Assembly (NCBI RefSeq): GCF_024643285.1 | Contig: NZ_JAMSLW010000002.1 | Coordinates: 310,001 to 374,000, forward strand | Direction: 5' to 3' | Origin: Parapedobacter lycopersici | GTDB lineage: Bacteria; Bacteroidota; Bacteroidia; Sphingobacteriales; Sphingobacteriaceae | DNA length: 64,000 bases | Shown here: positions 25,087-32,866 of the stretch, piece after piece | How positions within the stretch are numbered: position 1 is the stretch's first letter | Layout: each line of letters begins with the position of its first letter | Translations under genes and position numbers: made by a program | Notes under the pieces: generated by a model | The model's input: the letters and a program-made list of their open reading frames with translations, nothing else | What the model was told of the DNA's origin: nothing | The model's database searches: none

Positions 25087-27435
25087 ATGCTAAACCATAC
25101 TTTACTCCTCATCTATCGAAACTTAAAACGGTACAGCGGTACATTTATCATCAATCTTATCGGTCTCTCGTGTGGCTTAGCCTGCGTGCTGATGATTTAC
25201 CTATGGGTAGCCGATGAACTAAGCTTTGATAAATACCATGAGCGTGTCGACAGGATTTATCAGGTCATGAGTAATACGGCTAGGGAAAACGGTATTGAAA
25301 CAAAAAAGGACACCCCACATTCACTGTCCGAAACCCTGGCCTCAGACATGCCGGCAGTTGAATACGCGGCCACCGTTACGCCGCCGCAGTTTTTCCCTGC
25401 ATTTAGCCTGTCCATTGATGACCGGCAGGTAAAAGCCATAGGAAAATTCGCCGGCACGGATTTCTTCCGGATTTTCTCCTATAAACTTATCGAGGGGAAT
25501 AGTCAACAAGTACTGACGAATCAACATGCTATCGTGTTGTCCAAAAGCCAGGCGATGAATCTGTTTGGCTCCACATCGCGTATTGTTGGCAAAACCGTTA
25601 CTTGGGAGGTCGCCGGTATCCAACGACAATGTGTAGTAACCGGTATGTTTGAGGATATTCCGGCAAACAGTTCCGAACATTTCGACTTCGTTTTACCCTT
25701 CTCCGATTTTTTGGCTATCATGGATATGGAGCCAAGCTGGAATCCTGAACCTTTTAATACCTATTTAGCGGTTAAAGAAGGAGTGGATGTTCATTCATTT
25801 GAGCAGAAGCTTAATACTTACATTGCCAATAAAAGCGATAATAACAGCACCGCTTACTTCCTTAAACCGTACGCTGATAATTACCTATACAGTAAATATG
25901 AAAATGGAAAGGTCGCAGGGGGAAGAATTGAATATGTGCGGATTTTTTCACTTATCGCTTTTTTTGTCCTGGTCATTTCGTCTATAAATTTCATGAATCT
26001 TACCACTGCCAAAGCGTCAAAAAGAGTTAAAGAAATTGGAATAAAAAAAGCGATGGGTGTAAAAAGAGGAATCATTATCGCCCAATTTTTACTGGAAGCA
26101 CTTGCCATAAGCATCTTGGCATTATTCATTGCATTCGTTATTACATTCGCTCTGTTACCACAATTTAACCAGATTACACAGAAAACGCTAAGCTTCCATT
26201 TTAACACCGACTTTTTACTGACAATTTTAGCTATTACTTTGGCTACCGGCTTCTTATCCGGCAGTTATCCCGCGTTATATCTATCGAATTTTAAACCTGT
26301 AACTGTATTGACAGGGAAGATCAGCAAAGGCAAAGGAGAATTATTTACAAGGCAGGGGCTGGTAATATTTCAGTTTGTACTCTCGATTATATTAATTGCA
26401 TCTGTTTTCGTACTCCATCAACAGTTGAATTATATTCAGAACAAGCACCTTGGGGTCAATAAAGACAATGTCGTTCATTTTGAATCGGGCGCTGTCTCCG
26501 AGGCCTTCCTCAATGAAATACGGAATTTACCCGGTGTATTGGATGCTTCGAATATGATCGGAAATTTTATTGTCAGTGATTTCTCATCCAAAGGTAGTAT
26601 TGCTTGGAACGGCAAGCAAATCCCCACACAATCATTCGGTGTAAATTACGGACTGATTGAGACGTTGGGGATAAAGGTTAAGGAAGGCCGATCATTTTCC
26701 AGGGATTTTAGTCGAGGCAACACCCAAGTTATTCTAAATGAAGCCGCTGTCAACACCATGGGCCTTAAGGAAGCTGTCGGCACAATCATCAGTGGTGGGC
26801 GAAATGACATTGAAATAATTGGCGTTGTCAACAACTTTCACTTTCAATCACTTCATGAGGCCATAATGCCCGCTCAAATTCGATTGGATACAACCGGGGC
26901 GACAACTTTTTTCGTGAAAATTGAGAACGACAGACAACAAGAAGCACTCCAGCGTTTAGCCGACCTTTATGAGAAATTCAATCCCGGTTTAACGTTTGAT
27001 TACGATTTTTTAGATCAGGACTATAAAGCACTATATGCCGGAGAACAGCGGATCTCTGTATTAGCGCGCTACTTCGCCGGGCTGGCGATCGTTATTTCCT
27101 GCCTCGGTCTTTTCGGGTTAGCTGCATTTTCCGCGGAGGCGAGATTCAGGGAAATAGCCGTCCGAAAAGTCCTGGGACTGAGTGTACCCGGTGTCGTTTG
27201 GTTATTATCAAAAGGGTTCTTAACGCTTCTGCTGATTGCCATTTGCATTGGTTTACCAATCAGCTACCTACTCATGTCCGGTTGGCTTCAAAACTTTGCA
27301 TTTCGGATCGATCTACAATGGACGTACTTTGTTGCTGCGGCATCACTTGTTGTGGTTGTCGCACTATTTACGGTCGTGATGCAATCGCTTAAAGCAGCAG
27401 TGGTTAATCCAGTGAAATCACTGCGGTCAGAGTAA
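25087..27435 (+). CDS. Two-unit FtsX/MacB-type ABC transporter permease, AT-richer member
   Basis: 782 residues, the shortest complete member. TM1 lies at about 20-42, TM2-4 at about 285-400, TM5 at about 423-447 and TM6-8 from about 658. The coupling loops are unusual: KASKRVKEIGIKKAMGV in the first unit and AEARFREIAVRKVLGLS in the second, where the others have EQRTKEIG. The tail is NPVKSLRSE. The reading frame is visibly richer in A and T than the other paralogues (for example around 26020-26070), which suggests a separate origin or relaxed codon choice. It is second in a likely operon with 22638. Function is inferred only from the family. Confidence 0.92.
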   Translation: MLNHTLLLIYRNLKRYSGTFIINLIGLSCGLACVLMIYLWVADELSFDKYHERVDRIYQVMSNTARENGIETKKDTPHSLSETLASDMPAVEYAATVTPPQFFPAFSLSIDDRQVKAIGKFAGTDFFRIFSYKLIEGNSQQVLTNQHAIVLSKSQAMNLFGSTSRIVGKTVTWEVAGIQRQCVVTGMFEDIPANSSEHFDFVLPFSDFLAIMDMEPSWNPEPFNTYLAVKEGVDVHSFEQKLNTYIANKSDNNSTAYFLKPYADNYLYSKYENGKVAGGRIEYVRIFSLIAFFVLVISSINFMNLTTAKASKRVKEIGIKKAMGVKRGIIIAQFLLEALAISILALFIAFVITFALLPQFNQITQKTLSFHFNTDFLLTILAITLATGFLSGSYPALYLSNFKPVTVLTGKISKGKGELFTRQGLVIFQFVLSIILIASVFVLHQQLNYIQNKHLGVNKDNVVHFESGAVSEAFLNEIRNLPGVLDASNMIGNFIVSDFSSKGSIAWNGKQIPTQSFGVNYGLIETLGIKVKEGRSFSRDFSRGNTQVILNEAAVNTMGLKEAVGTIISGGRNDIEIIGVVNNFHFQSLHEAIMPAQIRLDTTGATTFFVKIENDRQQEALQRLADLYEKFNPGLTFDYDFLDQDYKALYAGEQRISVLARYFAGLAIVISCLGLFGLAAFSAEARFREIAVRKVLGLSVPGVVWLLSKGFLTLLLIAICIGLPISYLLMSGWLQNFAFRIDLQWTYFVAAASLVVVVALFTVVMQSLKAAVVNPVKSLRSE

Positions 27436-27513
27436 GCTTCATTTGAGCCATTTACAGCTGGTTGCATGCTTATCGCTCAGCGATATAAAATCATTGAGGT
27501 GCTATTGCCCGCT

Positions 27514-27543
27514 TTCGAACAGAAGCTGTCCGATATCGGACAG
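27514..27543 (+). promoter_or_regulatory. 30-bp permease operator, copy C (26-bp perfect palindrome)
   Basis: Half-sites CGAACA, TGTCCG and CGGACA are in the same places as in copy B. Here the symmetry extends to a perfect 26-bp palindrome at 27522-27547, the strongest dyad of the five. The core promoter TACTTTGG (27591-27598) has its TTGG 81 bp from the operator start. The ATG is 128 bp away. Confidence 0.82.
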
Positions 27544-27641
27544 CTTCCACAATATATCACCGAATAACTCATTGATTAAAAACAGTTTATTACTTTGGTT
27601 CAATAAATGATTGTGACTCACGGGCCAACAAGACTCACAAC

Positions 27642-30050
27642 ATGCTACACTCCGTAAAAACTGCCATCCGTAGTCTACGTGCCGGGAAACTGTACACGTT
27701 AATTAATATATCCGGGCTTGTATTGGGGGTCACTGCCTGCTTGCTAATGTCTACCGTAGTATTAGACGAGTGGTCGTACGACAAGCAGTGGAGCCGTTCG
27801 GAAAACCTCTACCGAATGGTGTCTGTTAGTCCTGAAGGGTCATCATTTACACGAAAAAACGGTGCAGTGTATGCTGGCGTAGCACCTGCCTTAAAACAGG
27901 ATTTTTCGGAGGTTGAAGAATATGGGACGCTCTACCTACAACCCATAAACCTCAAAATAAATAAAGAAGACCCTATCCCGATCAAATTAAACATACTGCA
28001 CGCAGACAGTGCTGTCCAGTACCTATTAGACATTAATCTGCTTCATCATCAAAACCTCACGCCCGATGGGGTGATACAAAAAATCATCGTGTCAGAAACT
28101 TTCAAGGAAACGTACTTTCCAAATATGGATCCGGTGGGCAAGCGAATATACGATGTGCCGAACTATTCAGAGAAAGCAAATGAATACCTGATTGCCGGCG
28201 TAATGAAAGACCTTCCCGCAAACACCCATTTACGGAGTGACGTGGTGTTATTACAGGACCGGCAGGAAGAAGCACTGAACAAAGGAGATTGGGGAGTATT
28301 CGTACGGCATTATATACTTTTGCGCCCGGGCACAGACCGCCGGGGGTTTGAAGAAAAAATAAACCGATGGTACCAAGCACAGATGGAAGAACAGGACGTT
28401 ACCCAATTCGAACTTCAGCCAATTGGGGATGTATACCTGCATAGTGAAGATGTGCCGGCTTATCAAATCATCAAAGGCAACATCCGGCATAGCTATATCT
28501 TTTCCGTAGTTGCCTTGCTCCTATTATTGATTGCATGTATTAATTTTATTAACCTGAGTATCGCCAGGGTGAGCAGCCGCCTGAAAGAAACGGGCATGCG
28601 AAAGATACTGGGGGCATCCAGACGACAACTTATTGCACAGTTTCTCCTCGAAGCCCTGCTTACTTTTGGAATCGCGGGATGCATTGCTATATGCGTATAT
28701 TACGGCTGTATTCCGTTCGTGGAACAGTATATCGGTCACCCGTTGGCCATCACCCTTGGTGTCAGCTGGACGTATATATTGGGAACAGCAGGCTTCTTAC
28801 TTTGCATATGCTTATTCGCCGGCTTATATCCCGCGTGGTTCATTTCCGGATTCAAAGCCGCGGGAAGCATCAACAAGCTCATAACTTATGGAAATACCAA
28901 TCAAGGATGGCTAAGGAAAAGCCTGGTTGTGGCGCAGTTCAGTATTTCAATTATCGTGTTGGTTGCCATGCTGGTCGTACAGCGGCAGATACACTTTATG
29001 AAGAACAAGGACGTGGGCTATCAGGCCGACGGATTAATCAGCATCAACCATGTTACATGGGATGGTAAAACCGACGTGATCCAAACGGAACTGCAAAAGC
29101 ATCCGGATATTTTATCCGTAAGTTTCAGCAGCTGGCTACCCACACAGGGAGCAGGTTATATGACCCGGAATGTCACTGATCCGAACGATCCGAATAAAAA
29201 AATCGAAGTGTGGTTTATTGCCGGTGATCCCAACCTTGCTGAAACACTCGGATTACGGCTGAAGGAGGGTCGTTACCTACAAACCGATCGTACAGCAGAT
29301 GCCATTGACGCCAATGACCTCGAAGCTGAAGCAAAGGCGATACGGCCAGGCATCATGACAGCCAGTACGGCCCACCTGTTGGGCGTGTCGGAGCTAAACC
29401 AACCCCTTGCAGACGCACGGATTCTGCCGGTTGGTATTGTGGAGGAATTTAACAGCCTGTCTTTGCACCGGGCAACCGAACCCACGGTCATCCTGGGGTA
29501 TCGAGACCCGAAGTCTGGGGCAATGCTGATCCGGGCCAGACCGGGCACCGAGCAGCGGGTCATGCGTGCCATCGGGGATATTTGGAATCAGCTATATCCC
29601 GAAAAGCTGCTGGACATGAAACTCGTTAAAGAAACGCTGGCCGCACAATATGAAACAGAGGAAAAATTACGGACATTATTCAGCCTGTTCAGTGGGCTCA
29701 CCATGTTATTGGCGGCGTTGGGCATATTCGGTCTGATTGTACAGGCCGTGGGCTTGCGCACCAAGGAGATCGGCATCCGTAAAGTACTTGGCGCATCAGT
29801 AAGCGGCATTTTACAGCTGCTTTCAAAAGATTTTGTCAAATTAGTATTGCTCGCCCTGGTCATCGCCTCACCTATTGCCTGGTGGGCGATGAACCGGTGG
29901 CTACAGGGCTTTGCTTACCGTATTGACGTGGAATGGTGGATATTTGTCGTGGCCGGATTGGCAGCAGTGGTCATCGCATTGCTAACAGTTAGTTTCCAGA
30001 CCATAAAAGCCGCAGTAGCCAATCCAGTCGACTCACTACGGGATGAGTAA
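27642..30050 (+). CDS. Two-unit FtsX/MacB-type ABC transporter permease, divergent N-terminal part
   Basis: 802 residues. TM1 lies at about 20-42, TM2-4 at about 282-400, TM5 at about 425-448 and TM6-8 from about 678. The N-terminal two thirds is the most divergent of the set (opening MLHSVKTAIRSLRAGKLY, first coupling loop RVSSRLKETGMRKILGA). The second periplasmic domain has an insertion rich in Ala, Asp and Glu around residues 545-570. By contrast, the last 100 residues from RTKEIGIRKVLGAS onward are close to those of 1373, at DNA level too (ATTGCCTGGTGGGCGATGAA occurs in both). This mosaic look suggests recombination between paralogues. It probably forms an operon with 30145, 94 bp downstream, under operator C. 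Confidence 0.92.
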   Translation: MLHSVKTAIRSLRAGKLYTLINISGLVLGVTACLLMSTVVLDEWSYDKQWSRSENLYRMVSVSPEGSSFTRKNGAVYAGVAPALKQDFSEVEEYGTLYLQPINLKINKEDPIPIKLNILHADSAVQYLLDINLLHHQNLTPDGVIQKIIVSETFKETYFPNMDPVGKRIYDVPNYSEKANEYLIAGVMKDLPANTHLRSDVVLLQDRQEEALNKGDWGVFVRHYILLRPGTDRRGFEEKINRWYQAQMEEQDVTQFELQPIGDVYLHSEDVPAYQIIKGNIRHSYIFSVVALLLLLIACINFINLSIARVSSRLKETGMRKILGASRRQLIAQFLLEALLTFGIAGCIAICVYYGCIPFVEQYIGHPLAITLGVSWTYILGTAGFLLCICLFAGLYPAWFISGFKAAGSINKLITYGNTNQGWLRKSLVVAQFSISIIVLVAMLVVQRQIHFMKNKDVGYQADGLISINHVTWDGKTDVIQTELQKHPDILSVSFSSWLPTQGAGYMTRNVTDPNDPNKKIEVWFIAGDPNLAETLGLRLKEGRYLQTDRTADAIDANDLEAEAKAIRPGIMTASTAHLLGVSELNQPLADARILPVGIVEEFNSLSLHRATEPTVILGYRDPKSGAMLIRARPGTEQRVMRAIGDIWNQLYPEKLLDMKLVKETLAAQYETEEKLRTLFSLFSGLTMLLAALGIFGLIVQAVGLRTKEIGIRKVLGASVSGILQLLSKDFVKLVLLALVIASPIAWWAMNRWLQGFAYRIDVEWWIFVVAGLAAVVIALLTVSFQTIKAAVANPVDSLRDE

Positions 30051-30144
30051 TGAATGCTGAAGACGACCACAAAATAAATAAATTAAAAAAACGCTAAAAT
30101 CCGCTCGATTTACTGGGATACAGTAACGCAAAAACAAACAGATA

Positions 30145-32511
30145 ATGTTACGAAACTACATAAAAATTGCCTGGCGAAACTTAGGAAAAAACAAAGGATA
30201 CTCCGCGCTCAACATCGGCGGACTGGCTATCGGTATGGCGGCAGCGTTACTCATTTTACTGTGGGTACAGCACGAGTTAAGCTTTGACATGTTTCACAGT
30301 AAACGCGATCGATTATATATGGCCGGAAACCAGGCAAATATCAACGGTACAATTTCTACCTGGTTTGCCACGCCGCAGCCGCTCGGACCGGCACTCAAAA
30401 ACGAATTCCCTGAAATCACACGTACAAGTAGGCATTACGATCTGGGAAACTCTGTGCTCCTTACCGTCGATGAGAAGAAGCTGATGCCCAAGGGCGCCAT
30501 CATAGATTCCACATTCCTGTCCATGTTCAGCATTGATCTTTTGGCTGGGGATCGCACATCCGCGCTCCGGAACCCAAACGATCTCGTCATCAGTGCCTCG
30601 CTGGCCAATCGGCTCTTCGGCCGTACCGATGTGATTGGCGAAACCGTCAAGCTGGACACCGCTGATCTGGCAACAATAACCGGCATAATGGCCGATATCC
30701 CCGACAACTCCCGTTTCCGTGGCATCGAATACTTGATTCCCTGGAGTTATTTTGAACAGATCGGATACACAGATAATTATTGGGGCAATAATTCCGTCAC
30801 GAATTACGTCGAACTGGCTCCTAAGGCTTCCATCGATGCCGTCAATGCTAAAATACGAGACATTACCATCAGGCACAGCAATGGTACGCAGCAGACCGAC
30901 GTATTCCTGCATGCGTTGCCCGACTGGTGGCTCCGATCTACGTTCGAAAATGGACATATTGCCGGAGGTCGGATTGAGATGGTCAGCCTGTTTGCGGTCA
31001 TCGCCGGGTTCATCCTGCTTATTGCCTGCATCAATTTCACGAACCTCAGCACGGCACGGAGTGAAAAACGCGCCCGCGAGGTAGGTATCCGCAAAATGGC
31101 AGGGGCATACCGGCAATCCCTTATCGGGCAATTCCTAAGCGAATCGATTCTGATCGCGGCCATTTCCGGATTATTCGCCATCGCTATGGTGCTGATGGCG
31201 TTACCGGCCTTTAATACCCTCGTGGAGCGACAACTGGCGATTGATTTTACGAACGGCGGCTTTTGGCTGGCAATGATTGGGTTCATTCTCCTGACGGGCA
31301 TACTGGCAGGCAGCTATCCGGCATTCTTCTTATCGGCATTCAATCCTACAACCGTACTGAAAGGCACGTTCAGAAAAATGCACACGGCTTTCAATCCCCG
31401 CAAAGTACTCGTCGTAGTCCAATTTGCTATTGCAATTGCGCTTATTGTGGGCACAATTGTGATTCATCGCCAGATCCAGCATGGGCAGTCCCGCGATCAG
31501 GGATATGACCAAAGTCAGGTCGTCTATTTGCTGGAGCAGGGACAAATAGCAAAAAACAGCCAATTGATTAAACAAGCTTTGTTAAATGAAGGCATAGCGG
31601 AGTCAGTAACCCGCAGTCTTTCGCCGATTACAGAGGGTTGGAGCAGCACCTGGGGAATTGGATGGCCGGGCAAACAGGCGGATGACCGGACGATGTTCGA
31701 CCGCCTTTTTGCCGATGAACACCCGGTGCGCACATTTGGTCTTTCCTTAATTGAAGGCCGGGACTTTGACCCCTCCCAATACCAAACAGATTCTTCGGGT
31801 GTGCTGCTGAACGAAACTGCGGTAAAGGCCATGGGATTTGAGCGTCCTGTTGGCCAGGTGATCCAGGATAATGGTAAGGATTGGCACGTGGTAGGTGTGG
31901 TGAAAGATTTTATCATGGGCTCCCCCTTCAGCCCGGTTGCCCCGTTGGTCATTGAGGGCGCGGGTGGATTTTTCAATGTGCTGCACATTAAGCTTAGCCC
32001 TACACTCGGTACAGCCGAGGCAATACGCAGGACAGCGGATGTGTTTAAGCGCTATAACCCCGACTATCCATTTGAATATACATTCGTGGACCAGGCTTAT
32101 GCCGAAAAGTTCGCCGAAACGAAGCGGACAGGTACATTGGCCGGGCTATTTGCCTTTCTCACCGTTTTCATTTCCTGCCTCGGGCTATTCGGGTTAGCAG
32201 CCTATATGGCCGAAAACAGGACCAAGGAAATCGGCGTACGCAAGGTGCTGGGTGCATCGGTGTTGTCAATTACCAGGCTGCTGTCCCGGGAGTTTATTTT
32301 ACTGGTATTGATTGCCTGCCTGGTGGCGTTTCCCATAGCTTATTGGGGGATGGATAAATTCCTCCAAACGTTCGATTACCGGATTTCAATGGGTTGGGAG
32401 GTATTCGCCTTAGCAGGTGTTGGGGCATTGCTGTTGGCGCTGGCCACGGTGAGTTCTCAGGCCATCAAAGCGGCCATGGCCAACCCGGTCGAGTCGTTGC
32501 GCGACGAGTAA
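30145..32511 (+). CDS. Two-unit FtsX/MacB-type ABC transporter permease
   Basis: 788 residues. TM1 lies at about 20-42, TM2-4 at about 281-400, TM5 at about 419-443 and TM6-8 from about 664; it ends NPVESLRDE. It is the sibling of 17263 (see QPLGPALKNEFPEITRTSR, LIPWSYFE, EYTFVDQAYAEKF). The second coupling loop is AENRTKEIGVRKVLGAS. A 272-residue frame on the opposite strand (30313-31131) is a shadow. The 94-bp gap before it has no TAnnTTTG box that I can support, so it is likely read through from 27642. A sequence like ATTTACTGGGATA at 30109-30121 might be a weak promoter. Confidence 0.93.
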   Translation: MLRNYIKIAWRNLGKNKGYSALNIGGLAIGMAAALLILLWVQHELSFDMFHSKRDRLYMAGNQANINGTISTWFATPQPLGPALKNEFPEITRTSRHYDLGNSVLLTVDEKKLMPKGAIIDSTFLSMFSIDLLAGDRTSALRNPNDLVISASLANRLFGRTDVIGETVKLDTADLATITGIMADIPDNSRFRGIEYLIPWSYFEQIGYTDNYWGNNSVTNYVELAPKASIDAVNAKIRDITIRHSNGTQQTDVFLHALPDWWLRSTFENGHIAGGRIEMVSLFAVIAGFILLIACINFTNLSTARSEKRAREVGIRKMAGAYRQSLIGQFLSESILIAAISGLFAIAMVLMALPAFNTLVERQLAIDFTNGGFWLAMIGFILLTGILAGSYPAFFLSAFNPTTVLKGTFRKMHTAFNPRKVLVVVQFAIAIALIVGTIVIHRQIQHGQSRDQGYDQSQVVYLLEQGQIAKNSQLIKQALLNEGIAESVTRSLSPITEGWSSTWGIGWPGKQADDRTMFDRLFADEHPVRTFGLSLIEGRDFDPSQYQTDSSGVLLNETAVKAMGFERPVGQVIQDNGKDWHVVGVVKDFIMGSPFSPVAPLVIEGAGGFFNVLHIKLSPTLGTAEAIRRTADVFKRYNPDYPFEYTFVDQAYAEKFAETKRTGTLAGLFAFLTVFISCLGLFGLAAYMAENRTKEIGVRKVLGASVLSITRLLSREFILLVLIACLVAFPIAYWGMDKFLQTFDYRISMGWEVFALAGVGALLLALATVSSQAIKAAMANPVESLRDE

Positions 32512-32565
32512 GTCGCATAACTGTTAGACTCGCTGCGGGATGGGCAGTAAGCCCCCCTGCCCGTA

Positions 32566-32595
32566 ACCGAACAGTTGCTGTTCATATACGAACAG
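32566..32595 (+). promoter_or_regulatory. 30-bp permease operator, copy D
   Basis: Half-sites CGAACA, TGTTCA and CGAACA are at positions 3-8, 14-19 and 24-29. The TTGG of the core promoter (TACATTGG, 32644-32651) is 82 bp from the operator start, one base more than in the other four. The ATG is 301 bp away, so spacing to the promoter is kept while spacing to the gene is not. Confidence 0.75.
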
Positions 32596-32708
32596 ATGAC
32601 ATATTATAATTCCGTCAAAAAATATTGATTATCAATAAGTTAATACATTGGCACAATTTCTATCACTAAAGAGACAGGTTAAATAAATAATGTGTTAATA
32701 GTTGGGAT

Positions 32709-32798
32709 CGCAGGAAAAGAGGGGTCTGCATTGCCACAGGCCAAGTATTGTTACCGGAAATATTATTTCGATAAGAAACAGTCACCTCCTTTCCTGCG
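32709..32798 (+). other. Long inverted repeat in the leader of permease 32867
   Basis: Bases 32709-32728 and 32779-32798 are complementary at 17 of 20 positions, with a 50-base loop. In the transcript this would form a stable stem-loop about 70 bases before the start codon. It could control translation or mRNA stability. No U-tract follows, so it is unlikely to be a terminator. Confidence 0.5.
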
Positions 32799-32866
32799 TC
32801 TATTTAACTTGTAGCAAGTCTTAAATGGGCAAAAACAAGCGTTAACCGCCGATAGAACAGATAATC

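Larger units (their letters stand above)
32512..32866. other. 355-bp leader region of permease 32867
   Basis: It holds operator copy D (32566-32595), a 15-bp palindrome at 32623-32637 (TATTGAT, T, ATCAATA), the core promoter TACATTGG (32644-32651) and a long inverted repeat at 32709-32798. With the core promoter at 32644, the transcript would have a leader of about 200 bases, much longer than at copies A-C. Confidence 0.6.

Noticed and set aside
30313-31131. 272-residue open frame on the - strand inside permease 30145
   Set aside because: It lies wholly antisense to a well-supported gene and has no recognisable motifs. Long antisense frames are common in this GC range.
32709-32798. Small mobile element (MITE) with 20-bp terminal repeats
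   Set aside because: No target-site duplication flanks it and no second copy is seen in the window. An RNA stem-loop is the simpler reading.
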